A DNA stretch of 64,000 nt from NCBI RefSeq assembly GCF_000741175.1, contig NZ_JGYS01000003.1, positions 224,926 through 288,925 on the forward strand, read 5' to 3'. Shown here piece after piece: positions 8,169 to 15,942 of this stretch; positions within the stretch are counted from its first letter, which is position 1; each line of letters begins with the position of its first letter. A model generated the notes under the pieces. It ran no database searches. It saw only the letters and a program-made list of their open reading frames with translations, and was not told where the DNA came from. A program made the position numbers and the translations under genes. This DNA comes from Bifidobacterium callitrichos DSM 23973. GTDB taxonomy: Bacteria; Actinomycetota; Actinomycetes; Actinomycetales; Bifidobacteriaceae.

Positions 8169-9521
8169 GTGCAGGTTGCGAGGAACCGCCTCATTATGGG
8201 CTCACGCCGGGGTAAGTCATCAGATGGGGGACAAACGCTGGCCGTCACCCCGCGGGATCGATTGATCCTATGGCTTCGTCAGCTCAAAGGGGAACGCCTG
8301 CTTCGTTTCACGACGACTCTGATCTGCATCGTTGGCACGATGGGCGTGCTGATCCGCGATTATGTGAAAGAGCGGATGGCAATCGGCACAGGATATTCGT
8401 TTATCCGGTTCCTCAACGAGGGAGCGGGGATATGGTACTTCCTCATACTGCTGGTTTTAGGAGCCATAAACGTGACGTTAAGGTCCAGAAGCCCCGTGGC
8501 GTTGCTGGCCTTGGAATTCATAGAACTCTCCCTGGGCGTCCTGTTCGGCGTTGGCCTGCACTCATACACGCAGGTCGCGCTTATCCTGGTGCTCTATCTG
8601 TGCATTCGGCTTCCCCTGTATGCCCAGGCCATGTGCGATCTGGCCATGATCTGCATGATCGCAATGCAATGCATCTATCCCTCCTATCTACAGCCTCAGT
8701 ATTTGGCGTTACTGTATTCCGTCGCTTTGGCCGGCATCGCATCCTCACTGTTGTCCATAGTGCGGGAACGGCGAACGGCGAATAGGCTGCTGTCCGAGGC
8801 ACGGCGAAAGGCCGCAATACTGGCGGAGGAGAAGAATCGTACGGAACGGCGCCTTCGCATGGCCAACGAACTGCATGACAGCGTCGGTCATGGATTGACC
8901 TCGATCATCGCGTTATCGCAGGGAGGCGAGGACTGCATAAGGAACGGCGGCTATTCCGACCCGCAACTGGCCGATGTCTTAGCGGAGATCACATCGATTG
9001 CGAAGGACAGTCTGGGTGATACGCGCCGCATCTTAAAGGTCTTCAATGAAGAGGAATCGCAGCCGTCTTTGGAACAGGTCGGTCTTGAACCAGTGAATCA
9101 GGATGACATCCTTCGTTTACGGGATTGGGACGATATCAGACCCGTACTGGAACACATACGCTCAACCGGAATCATCGTCGTGTTCACCGAAACGGGAAGA
9201 CGCGTCGAGGATCCCCGCCGTTCGGATTTATGCTTCGCCGTCACTCGCGAGGCACTGACCAATGCCCTTCGGCACGGCGCGGGACTGACCCGCATTGCCG
9301 TCTCCTGGAATCATTACCGTGATGGCGGAACAGCAATCACGATCCGCAACGATGGACACGTCTCCGGACACGACACCACCGGCGAGGCATCCGGTCAAAG
9401 CGGGAAGCCGACAGGTGGAACCGGACTGCAACGACTCTCCCAACGCCTTGCGAAAATGGGCGGCACCCTGTCCTATGGGCCATACGGCAATGGCTGGGCG
9501 GTCAAGGCACTAATCCCCTGA
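8169..9521 (+). CDS. NarL-family sensor histidine kinase (HisKA_3), kinase 1
   Basis: 450 residues from a GTG that follows AGAAGG; an ATG at 8196 is an alternative. The N-terminal half has about five membrane segments (from TLICIVGTMGVLI to the region before residue 200), with no large extracellular domain, as in peptide- or stress-sensing intramembrane kinases. A linker helix leads to the HisKA_3 box NELHDSVGHGLTSII with phospho-acceptor His236, then an ATPase domain with TREALTNALRHG (N box), IRNDG and GGTGLQRLSQRL. It is followed after 16 bp by its response regulator. The pair stands immediately before the lasso cluster, and a shared dyad lies in its promoter. Signal unknown. Confidence 0.88.
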   Translation: MQVARNRLIMGSRRGKSSDGGQTLAVTPRDRLILWLRQLKGERLLRFTTTLICIVGTMGVLIRDYVKERMAIGTGYSFIRFLNEGAGIWYFLILLVLGAINVTLRSRSPVALLALEFIELSLGVLFGVGLHSYTQVALILVLYLCIRLPLYAQAMCDLAMICMIAMQCIYPSYLQPQYLALLYSVALAGIASSLLSIVRERRTANRLLSEARRKAAILAEEKNRTERRLRMANELHDSVGHGLTSIIALSQGGEDCIRNGGYSDPQLADVLAEITSIAKDSLGDTRRILKVFNEEESQPSLEQVGLEPVNQDDILRLRDWDDIRPVLEHIRSTGIIVVFTETGRRVEDPRRSDLCFAVTREALTNALRHGAGLTRIAVSWNHYRDGGTAITIRNDGHVSGHDTTGEASGQSGKPTGGTGLQRLSQRLAKMGGTLSYGPYGNGWAVKALIP

Positions 9522-9537
9522 AAGAAACGGAAGAACC

Positions 9538-10245
9538 ATGAAGGATGCAAGAGACGACATCATCAAGGTCATGCTGGTCGATGACATGCGAGGGGCGCGC
9601 ACCGGCTTCATGATGATGCTGAACAACGATCCGAACATCATCGTCAGCTCACAGGCCGCGGACGGCGCCCAAGCAATCGAGTTCCTACGGCAATCACCGC
9701 AGCAACTGCCTGACGTGATTCTGATGGACGTGCGCATGCCCGTCATGGACGGCATAGAGGCGACGGGCATCATCAAGGAGCAATTCCCCCAAATCCAGAT
9801 ACTGATCCTGACCACATACGATGAGGACGATTACGCCTTCGACGGATTGGCGCGCGGGGCATCCGGATTCCTGCTCAAGGATGCGACCCCCAAACAGCTA
9901 CGTGACGCCGTACACGCCGTGCATAACGGAGATGCGGTATTGACACCGAGAATCACCGGTGAAGTGCTCAATCGCGGGGTTCGGCCCATATCGGACAACA
10001 CCCGCATCAAGCTGCTACGAAGCCTATTCGACGGACTTTCCAAGCGGGAACGTGAAGTCGCGGAACTCGTGGCGGCAGGCTTGTCCAATCAGGAAATCGC
10101 GGAGCGCCTATTCATCGAAACGACATCGGTACGGCGCACGGTAAGCCGCATATTGGCCAGAATGCACATGCGGGACCGGGTTCAAATCGCCATAGCCTGG
10201 TATCAATCGGGGCTGGACCAAATAACAGGCGGCAAACCAGCATAA
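9538..10245 (+). CDS. NarL/LuxR-type response regulator 1
   Basis: 235 residues. The receiver domain has the acidic pair in MLVDD, the phospho-acceptor Asp64 in VILMDVRMPVMDG, the switch TTYDEDDYAF and Lys in LLKDATP. The C-terminal LuxR helix-turn-helix (about 170-225) reads LSKREREVAELVAAGLSNQE, then IAERLFIETTSVRRTVSRIL. The recognition helix (ETTSVRRTVSRIL) is almost the same as in the second regulator at 24876 (ETKSVKRYVSRIL), which suggests both read the same operator. Partner: the kinase just upstream. Likely target: the TGTCATC-N4-GATGACA dyads of this island. Confidence 0.9.
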   Translation: MKDARDDIIKVMLVDDMRGARTGFMMMLNNDPNIIVSSQAADGAQAIEFLRQSPQQLPDVILMDVRMPVMDGIEATGIIKEQFPQIQILILTTYDEDDYAFDGLARGASGFLLKDATPKQLRDAVHAVHNGDAVLTPRITGEVLNRGVRPISDNTRIKLLRSLFDGLSKREREVAELVAAGLSNQEIAERLFIETTSVRRTVSRILARMHMRDRVQIAIAWYQSGLDQITGGKPA

Positions 10246-10264
10246 AAATCACGATATTCATCTC

Positions 10265-10314
10265 AAGGATTGTGGTGTTTGTCATCTTCAGATGACAAAC
10301 ACCACAATCCTTTT
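10265..10314. promoter_or_regulatory. Island dyad, site 2, extended to a 22-bp perfect hairpin
   Basis: The core TGTCATC-TTCA-GATGACA is at 10280-10297. The arms extend it to a perfect 22-bp inverted repeat (10265-10286 and 10291-10312) followed by TTTTATT, so it can also act as the terminator of the regulator gene. Its centre is about 48 bp upstream of a TTAACT box (10337-10342) that is repeated in the same place before the lasso precursor. That placement argues for a role as operator as well. Confidence 0.6.
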
Positions 10315-10315
10315 A

Positions 10316-10342
10316 TTGGAGAATAGAGCGAACTGGTTAACT
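10316..10342 (+). promoter_or_regulatory. Putative promoter of the ABC ATPase gene
   Basis: TTGGAG (10316-10321) and TTAACT (10337-10342), spacer 15 bp. The surrounding GGTTAACTG is identical to that at 11279-11287 before the lasso precursor, and both lie at the same distance from their dyads. The weak boxes fit a promoter that needs an activator. Confidence 0.4.
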
Positions 10343-10439
10343 GTCTATGTCCATCGCTCAAGCGAACGGAACAAACCTAGCATATATATCACGTCACTTC
10401 TGCCATCCCCTAAGATAGGGCAGTATCCAAAAACCGTTA

Positions 10440-10448
10440 GGGGGGGGG
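10440..10448. repeat. Homopolymeric G tract (nine G) upstream of the ABC ATPase
   Basis: Nine consecutive G residues lie in the leader, 43 bp before the ATG at 10492. Runs of this length are prone to slipped-strand mispairing. It sits in untranslated RNA, so a length change would alter transcript structure or spacing rather than a reading frame. Confidence 0.7.
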
Positions 10449-10491
10449 ACTTCGATTATTGCGGCTCGGGTCAATCGAAGAAAGGAAAACG

Positions 10492-11175
10492 ATGTGCCAG
10501 CTGCCCGATTCGGCTTCACCCATCATCGCGTTTGAGAACGTCTCATTCAATCATGCCGGTCGCGAATTGCATGGGATCTCATTTGCCGCCTATGCAGGTC
10601 GAGTCACCGTTCTGATGGGACCGCATGACGCCGGCAAAACAACTGTTCTCCGGATGCTGTTGGGACTGGATATCCCGGATTCCGGATGCATATCCACCTG
10701 TGGCAAACCCTATGGCACATCCCGTATACCAAAAAACGTTGTGAGTGCAATGCCCGAAGCCATTTCACTGTCCCCGTATTACTCGGCCGGAACCTATCTT
10801 CGTTGGAAGGCGCTCTGGGCCGGGACGTCTGATTCGCTTCTTGACGGGATCATTCACATGACCGAACTGCAGAATCTTCTCACCGTCAAGCTCCACGATC
10901 TCGCTCCGATCGGTGTCCTCAAAATGCGATTCGCTATAGCTCTGCTTCCCAACCCCAAAGCCCTGATCGTAGACGAACCGCTCCAGGCACTTGATCAATC
11001 GGGCACGAATTGGATCTGCGAGCAGATACGGAAGCAGGCGAATCGTGGCGTTGCGGTGCTCATCGCATCCGAACCGGACGGCAGACTGAAGCCGATTACC
11101 GATGATGTTGTGGTACTGGATAAAGGCACCGTGGTAAAAGAGGGTTCCCGCGGCCAGCTCTGGAAGGAAGACTGA
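10492..11175 (+). CDS. Degenerate stand-alone ABC ATPase of the lasso locus
   Basis: 227 residues from ATG 10492, preceded by GAAAGGAAA. The fold is that of an ABC ATPase: Walker A GPHDAGKTTVLRMLLGLD and Walker B ALIVDEPLQALD. The signature segment is unusual: where LSGGQ is expected the protein reads LAPIGVLKMRFAIAL, so ATP hydrolysis or dimer closure may be impaired. No permease gene follows. It comes before the lasso precursor and is driven from its own dyad promoter. It could lend energy to an unlinked permease, give immunity, or be a vestige of a bacteriocin self-protection transporter; the sequence does not decide. Confidence 0.75.
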   Translation: MCQLPDSASPIIAFENVSFNHAGRELHGISFAAYAGRVTVLMGPHDAGKTTVLRMLLGLDIPDSGCISTCGKPYGTSRIPKNVVSAMPEAISLSPYYSAGTYLRWKALWAGTSDSLLDGIIHMTELQNLLTVKLHDLAPIGVLKMRFAIALLPNPKALIVDEPLQALDQSGTNWICEQIRKQANRGVAVLIASEPDGRLKPITDDVVVLDKGTVVKEGSRGQLWKED

Positions 11176-11210
11176 AAAACGCCGGCGGATCACCCGCTCC
11201 CATAGGTCCA

Positions 11211-11254
11211 TGTGTTTGGTGTTTGTCATCCGAAGATGACAAACACCAAACACA
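11211..11254. promoter_or_regulatory. Island dyad, site 3 (lasso precursor), 20-bp arms
   Basis: The core TGTCATC-CGAA-GATGACA is at 11224-11241, inside a perfect inverted repeat with 20-bp arms and a 4-base spacer. Only a poor T-run follows, so it is a weaker terminator than site 2. Its centre lies about 49 bp upstream of TTAACT. It shares GGTGTTTGTCATC with site 2. Confidence 0.6.
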
Positions 11255-11257
11255 TTC

Positions 11258-11286
11258 TTGGATGTACCATCCAAATCAGGTTAACT
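11258..11286 (+). promoter_or_regulatory. Putative lasso operon promoter
   Basis: TTGGAT (11258-11263), 17-bp spacer, TTAACT (11281-11286), about 60 bp before the precursor ATG. The -10 and its flanks repeat those in front of the ABC ATPase. Confidence 0.45.
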
Positions 11287-11345
11287 GGAATGGCATGCAC
11301 CGGCATGCAATCCGGTTCCATATACAGAACATGAGGAGAACGAAG

Positions 11346-11474
11346 ATGAAGGATTATGTGCCTCCTGTCGTTGAGGTCATCGCATCATTCAAGGAAGCAA
11401 CCAATGGCGTATGGTTCGGCAACTATGTCGATGTTGGCGGAGCCAAGGCCCCGTTCCCTTGGGGATCGAACTGA
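11346..11474 (+). CDS. Lasso peptide precursor (42 aa)
   Basis: Start ATG 11346 follows GAGGAGA. The leader is residues 1-20: it has the YxxP box (Tyr4-Val-Pro-Pro7, read by the RRE protein) and Thr19 at the conserved -2 position before the cut. The core would be residues 21-42, opening GVWFGNYVD: Gly1 provides the amine and Asp9 the side-chain carboxylate for a nine-residue macrolactam ring. The 13-residue tail holds one Lys, two Pro, and bulky Phe17 and Trp19 as possible plugs. All maturation genes follow directly. Antimicrobial activity is an inference. The core has no Cys, so the product would be a class II lasso peptide. Confidence 0.92.
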   Translation: MKDYVPPVVEVIASFKEATNGVWFGNYVDVGGAKAPFPWGSN

Positions 11475-11528
11475 CCGAAACCCTGCATATATTGATGATC
11501 CCTAGCTGTATCAGGATAGGGAAACGTG

Positions 11529-13118
11529 ATGCCGTTTACGCATAAGAACCCAAACCGTACCGTGATTGTCCGCGGCGGGAAGCCGACGGACCGTTCGAAG
11601 CTTCCCGCCTCCATCAGCATCAATGACGAGGGAACATGCGTCCAGGTTCCTCTGTTGAGTGGCGATCGCATGTTCTGGACCGTCTCCGAAGATGAAGTGC
11701 TCCTGTCGGACAGCGCCTTCCGGCTTGCAAGCATCACGAACGCCGATCTTGACCTGGAACGCATCATCATGGATCTGCTGCCTTCGCTCCCTGACAGCCT
11801 GCGAGGGGACAAATCCCCATGGAGGAACATACATTCCGTACCCGCCGCAACCACACTGCACCTCGACAAATCCAATAGGCCGCGATATACGAGAGCGGAA
11901 CCTTCACCCATAAAACATGTTTCAAACGACGTAATTCTGGCATCGCTAAGGAGCCGTTTCCTGACGATCGCGGATGAGTGGCGCAATGAGGCACCACTAT
12001 CCGCCGATGTGTCCGGAGGAGTGGATTCCGCCGCCATCGCATACATCTTCGCCAGTGAGGGGGTTCGTATGCCCCTGTATCATGAAACACCCGACGATCC
12101 AATGAATCAGGATTCCCGATGGGCCGAGCGAATCTCCGAGGACGTTCGGATGCCACTCATCAAAATCGGCCGAGTCGTGGATGGAAACAGATCATTCGAA
12201 TCCACAGCCGAATATCCCAACAGAGAGATACCTGAAGAACCGGTCTTCTGGAGCGATATCGAAGGCTATCTCAGCCGAATCTCCGAAATGGAAGCAGACA
12301 CAAGCCGTATCCATGTCACGGGTTTCGGAGGAGACGAGCTGTTCGCATCCATGCCATCCTCATCATGGAGTTGTCTGCGGGAACACCCGCTGCGGCTACG
12401 GGACATTCGAAGACAATACAGCGCCGATTACCGGGTCCCACCCTATCAGGCAATTCTCGATCTGACCGACAGCACCGATCTGCATGAGGAATTACGGTCA
12501 TCGCTCCTGGACGCGGAACAAGATCATGGCCATCGCTCCTCGCCTTGTGGATGGCACGATGCCATACGCATTCCCGAATTCCTGACCGCGAAAGCCAGGG
12601 ATACCCTATATGGCGCCATTGAATCACAATTGAAACACGCCGACATTCGGCCATTAAGCCCCGACCGAAGCCGTCATCAGGCGCTCTACTCTCTGTCAAT
12701 GCAGGCACGAATGCTCAATCAGGTTAATCGGACGTTCGCCTCCGACGACATAACGTTCCGCTCCCCCTACCTGGACCGTGGAATCGTGGGCTATGCGCTA
12801 TGCGCCCCAATCAGTGCACGCACCGAGGGAAATCTACACAAAGCCGTATTGTACCGGGCGCTCAAGGGTATAGTCCCCGAAACGATATTCCGGCGTCCCG
12901 TCAAAGGCGATCACTCATATTCACTGTATCTGGCATGGCAACGCTCGAAAGACACGCTGCTCGACTCAATCGCCGGCGGAGTGCTGGACGAAGAAGGACT
13001 GATCGATATACCAGCCGTACGGCGTCGAGCTTCCATGCCGATGCCTGACATCACGTTTCTGTTTGAAATGCAACGAGTCGCGGCAGTGGAAAGGTGGCTA
13101 AGACATGCAAACCGATAA
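11529..13118 (+). CDS. Lasso peptide cyclase (asparagine synthetase homologue, C protein)
   Basis: 529 residues. The C protein adenylates the Asp9 carboxylate of the core and joins it to the N-terminus of Gly1 after leader removal. The C-terminal half has the PP-loop ATP site SGGVDSAAIAYIFA (about residue 162) and the later FGGDELFASMPSS, both standard for the asparagine synthetase fold. The N-terminal glutaminase-like part begins MPFTHKNPN and lacks the catalytic Cys2, as in lasso cyclases, which need no ammonia. ATG 11529 (after GGGAAAC) is preferred to the GTG three bases earlier. It overlaps the RRE gene by 14 bp. Confidence 0.92.
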   Translation: MPFTHKNPNRTVIVRGGKPTDRSKLPASISINDEGTCVQVPLLSGDRMFWTVSEDEVLLSDSAFRLASITNADLDLERIIMDLLPSLPDSLRGDKSPWRNIHSVPAATTLHLDKSNRPRYTRAEPSPIKHVSNDVILASLRSRFLTIADEWRNEAPLSADVSGGVDSAAIAYIFASEGVRMPLYHETPDDPMNQDSRWAERISEDVRMPLIKIGRVVDGNRSFESTAEYPNREIPEEPVFWSDIEGYLSRISEMEADTSRIHVTGFGGDELFASMPSSSWSCLREHPLRLRDIRRQYSADYRVPPYQAILDLTDSTDLHEELRSSLLDAEQDHGHRSSPCGWHDAIRIPEFLTAKARDTLYGAIESQLKHADIRPLSPDRSRHQALYSLSMQARMLNQVNRTFASDDITFRSPYLDRGIVGYALCAPISARTEGNLHKAVLYRALKGIVPETIFRRPVKGDHSYSLYLAWQRSKDTLLDSIAGGVLDEEGLIDIPAVRRRASMPMPDITFLFEMQRVAAVERWLRHANR

Positions 13119-13377
13119 CACGATGGCGAACACCAGCCTGAAAGACCAGATATCCCTATATCCCAAAGAGGGAGGGGCAATCGTATTCGTCAACGACACC
13201 GGCGAATACCTGCAGGTCAACGAAATAGGCCGAATCATCCTCGACGGTCTGATGCACGGCAAAACCGTCGAGGATTGCATGAACGCAATCGCCGAAGAAT
13301 ATCAGACCGACAGACAAATCATCGTCCGGGATACGGAACGATTCCTCGCCGATATAGGGAAGCACGTGCGCCTATGA
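13105..13377 (+). CDS. Lasso RRE protein (PqqD-like, B1)
   Basis: 90 residues. This small PqqD-fold protein binds the precursor leader and presents it to the protease. Visible hallmarks are ISLYPKEGGAIVFVNDTGEY, a middle helix GRIILDGLMHGKTVEDCMNA and a C-terminal helix IIVRDTERFLADIGKHVRL. The bound leader motif would be Tyr4-x-x-Pro7 of the peptide encoded at 11346. The gene starts inside the cyclase gene and its stop overlaps the start of B2 (ATGA), so translation is coupled along B1, B2 and the exporter. Confidence 0.9.
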   Translation: MQTDNTMANTSLKDQISLYPKEGGAIVFVNDTGEYLQVNEIGRIILDGLMHGKTVEDCMNAIAEEYQTDRQIIVRDTERFLADIGKHVRL

Positions 13378-13802
13378 GTATCCCTCTACAGCCGGAAGCA
13401 ACCACACGCGTCAACTTTCACGACCGCCTGGTGGCGCTGATTGCCATCATTATCGGAAGACGGATGGAACGACAACGAATCGGAAAGTTCTGCCGCCGGC
13501 TTGAAACGTGGTCCGAACGGTATCCGCCAGCCGATGCCGACATGGCGAAGCGTTACCGCAACGCCGTATGTTCGGTAAGCCGCAGATGCCGCAGCCAGCA
13601 GGGTTGTCTGCTTCGGTCGCTCTCCACGGCGGCGGCATGCCGCATATCTCGCCGATCCGTCACATGGTGCACCGGGTTCACCGATCGTCCCTTTCGCGCA
13701 CACGCCTGGGTCGAAGCCAACGGCATACCCATCGGCGAACCTGATGCCGTCAGACGGTACACCATCACCAGAACCAGTTCCGAACGGAAAGATACGCAAT
13801 GA
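13374..13802 (+). CDS. Lasso leader peptidase (transglutaminase-like, B2)
   Basis: 142 residues from the ATG at 13374 that overlaps the B1 stop. B2 proteins are Cys proteases of the transglutaminase fold that cut after the residue following the conserved Thr of the leader. The expected catalytic features are present: Cys78 in QQGCLLRSLS and His110 in FRAHAWVEANG, followed by GEP. Length fits stand-alone B2 enzymes of actinobacteria. It should act with the B1 protein as a split pair. Its stop overlaps the start of the exporter gene. Confidence 0.9.
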   Translation: MSIPLQPEATTRVNFHDRLVALIAIIIGRRMERQRIGKFCRRLETWSERYPPADADMAKRYRNAVCSVSRRCRSQQGCLLRSLSTAAACRISRRSVTWCTGFTDRPFRAHAWVEANGIPIGEPDAVRRYTITRTSSERKDTQ

Positions 13803-15571
13803 CCGCCAACGACCCGGACGACACCATGCACATGAAACATGCCTCCATGTACAATCTGATTTCTCCTCTCCGAAAATACCGAGGACGGCTGGCACTCATC
13901 CTATGTCTTGGAGCCATAGGAGCCGTTATGACGCTGCTCGTGCCTAAGTACATGACCAACTTCTTCCAGAATGGTGTATTCCAGGTTCCCCAGTGGCCCG
14001 TCATTGCCGGAATGCTGTTACTCGTCACCGCTTCAGGAGCTATATCAGCCCTACAGAACTACCAATTGCAGAGCACAGGGGAGGATATCGTAAGGGATGC
14101 TCGTCTCGCACTAAGCAAACACCTGCTACGTCTGCCCATACGCGAATACGATCAACGTGACTCCGGCGACCTGCTCAGCCGTGTCGGCAACGACACCTCA
14201 CAACTGCGTAATGCATTCATGCAGTGCACATCAGCCCTTGCATCAGGTTTCATCACCGTCATCGGTTCCGCTGCGTTTATGGCAATGCTTGACCCGATCC
14301 TATTCGGCACAGCGATCACCTTGCTCCTTACGGTATTCACGCTCATGCTGCTGTCCGCTAAATTCATCGAACGAGCAAGCTATGACAGCCAATACACGCT
14401 CGGCGACCTTACCTCCACGCTCAATCGTGATCTCGCCGGCATCCGCACCATACGCGCTTCAAACGGCTTCGAGAACGAGAATAAGGTTATTGCCGCCTTG
14501 ATCAACCGCGTCCGCCTGTCCGGACTCAAGATTGCCAAAATCCAGTCGATCGTCAATCCACTGGCCACGATAGCCCTGCAACTCGCAGCTATCATTGTGT
14601 TCGGTCTGGGATTATGGCGCGTAACCACAGGGCTGCTATCCGTAGAGAAACTTACTCAGTTCATCATGTTGCTGTTCATCAGCATCTCACCGCTCAGCCA
14701 GATCATTTACGCAGGCTCACAAATCGGCAATTCAATGGCCGCAATGAACCGTATACGGGAAATATTGGATATTCCCGAAGAAAAGGACTCTGACACCGTC
14801 GTCGCAACAATCAATGAACATATGCCGCTGGCACACAGCGGGCCCCGTCCGCCAGCGGTGGAATTCCAACACGTCTACTTCTCCTATGGATCCAAACCAA
14901 TTCTGCGTGACCTGAATCTCTCCATATCCCAAGGAAGTGTCACGGCACTTGTCGGGCCCTCAGGGGCAGGGAAAAGCACGATCCTGCAACTTATCGAACG
15001 TTTCTATGATCCTTCCAGCGGAAATATCAATGTACTCGGTAAGGACATAACAACCTGTGATCGAGACGATTTACGCAGCCACATCGCATACGTGGAACAG
15101 GATTCACCGGCACTGTCCGGTAGCATACGAGAGAACCTACTTCTCGGATCAAACGATTGTAGCGATGATGAATGCCGACGGGTATTGGAATCCGTGAATC
15201 TCTCCCATCTGCTAGATCGATCCGACAAAGGTCTTGATATGCAGATAGGGGAAAACGGAATCATGCTATCAGGCGGAGAACGCCAAAGACTCGCCATAGC
15301 CCGCGCCCTTCTTTCCACGGCAAAAATCATCCTGCTCGACGAAGCCACCGCAAACCTGGACGCCGATAACGAACGCCTTATCACTCAGCTATTGACTCAG
15401 GTAGAAGGCCGCACTTTTATTATCGTTGCGCATCGACTCGCCACGATAATTGACTCCGATCTTATATATGTACTTAATCAAGGGCGGATTATCGGATCGG
15501 GAACCCATAAACAACTTTTTAAAACGGCACCATTTTATCGCAATCTCGCAACGGAACAATATATCTCATAG
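13799..15571 (+). CDS. ABC exporter with fused membrane and ATPase domains (lasso D protein)
   Basis: 590 residues. The N-terminal part is an ABC type 1 exporter membrane domain with six helices (LALILCLGAIGAVMTLLV through LTQFIMLLFISISPLSQIIY), followed by an ATPase domain from about residue 355: Walker A VGPSGAGKSTIL, Q-loop YVEQDSPALSGSIRENLLL, signature LSGGERQRLAIARALL, Walker B IILLDEATANLD and His-switch VAHRL. This half-size exporter works as a homodimer to secrete the mature lasso peptide and usually gives self-immunity. It has no peptidase C39 domain, as expected since B2 removes the leader. It starts within the stop of B2. Confidence 0.93.
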   Translation: MTANDPDDTMHMKHASMYNLISPLRKYRGRLALILCLGAIGAVMTLLVPKYMTNFFQNGVFQVPQWPVIAGMLLLVTASGAISALQNYQLQSTGEDIVRDARLALSKHLLRLPIREYDQRDSGDLLSRVGNDTSQLRNAFMQCTSALASGFITVIGSAAFMAMLDPILFGTAITLLLTVFTLMLLSAKFIERASYDSQYTLGDLTSTLNRDLAGIRTIRASNGFENENKVIAALINRVRLSGLKIAKIQSIVNPLATIALQLAAIIVFGLGLWRVTTGLLSVEKLTQFIMLLFISISPLSQIIYAGSQIGNSMAAMNRIREILDIPEEKDSDTVVATINEHMPLAHSGPRPPAVEFQHVYFSYGSKPILRDLNLSISQGSVTALVGPSGAGKSTILQLIERFYDPSSGNINVLGKDITTCDRDDLRSHIAYVEQDSPALSGSIRENLLLGSNDCSDDECRRVLESVNLSHLLDRSDKGLDMQIGENGIMLSGGERQRLAIARALLSTAKIILLDEATANLDADNERLITQLLTQVEGRTFIIVAHRLATIIDSDLIYVLNQGRIIGSGTHKQLFKTAPFYRNLATEQYIS

Positions 15572-15779
15572 CTAAAAGAAATTTGGCGATTTATTACAAT
15601 AATTCCTCATCTAACTATAAAATATAGTTATTTTATATATGCTGCATATATATCACTTTTCACCGATTACAACCGATTGGACATCTACACAAAATACACT
15701 ATGTTCCGCTAGGTCAAATAAGCAACACTCTGACTAACTCTATAACAAATACAGACATAAACTATACAAAAAATGTATA

Positions 15780-15797
15780 TATCATCATATGATGACA
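15780..15797. promoter_or_regulatory. Island dyad, site 4a (lanthipeptide promoter, distal)
   Basis: TATCATC-ATAT-GATGACA, one substitution from the consensus. Its centre is exactly 60 bp upstream of that of site 4b, which places both on nearly the same face of the helix if two regulator dimers bind. Confidence 0.4.
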
Positions 15798-15839
15798 AGG
15801 CCGACGACTGGACGGAAATCTATATCGACTCTTATCTCT

Positions 15840-15857
15840 TGTCATCTGGAGATGACA
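15840..15857. promoter_or_regulatory. Island dyad, site 4b (lanthipeptide promoter, proximal)
   Basis: TGTCATC-TGGA-GATGACA, a perfect dyad, with flanks that extend the symmetry imperfectly (TTATCT/AGATAA). It ends 85 bases before the LanKC start and its centre is about 50 bp upstream of TAATAA (15899-15904). The -35 region is poor, in line with need for an activator. Confidence 0.6.
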
Positions 15858-15942
15858 GATAACCCATAACGGGTCGCGCGGCACGCGAATAGGTGATGTA
15901 ATAAAAATGTCATAAGCCATTAATAAGGAAAGAGACAGAATC

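Larger units (their letters stand above)
15572..15942. other. AT-rich intergenic region between lasso and lanthipeptide clusters
   Basis: 371 bp, much richer in A/T than the lasso genes and marking the start of the AT-rich lanthipeptide segment. No gene is seen. It carries two copies of the island dyad (15780-15797 and 15840-15857) and a possible -10 (TAATAA, 15899-15904). There is no clear strong terminator for the exporter gene. Confidence 0.6.

Noticed and set aside
10265..10314. The long hairpins at dyad sites 2, 3 and 6 as simple terminators
   Set aside because: Site 2 may terminate transcription, but sites 4, 5 and 7 lack long arms and site 6 lacks a T-run, while the core sequence is constant. 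Operator function explains all sites better.
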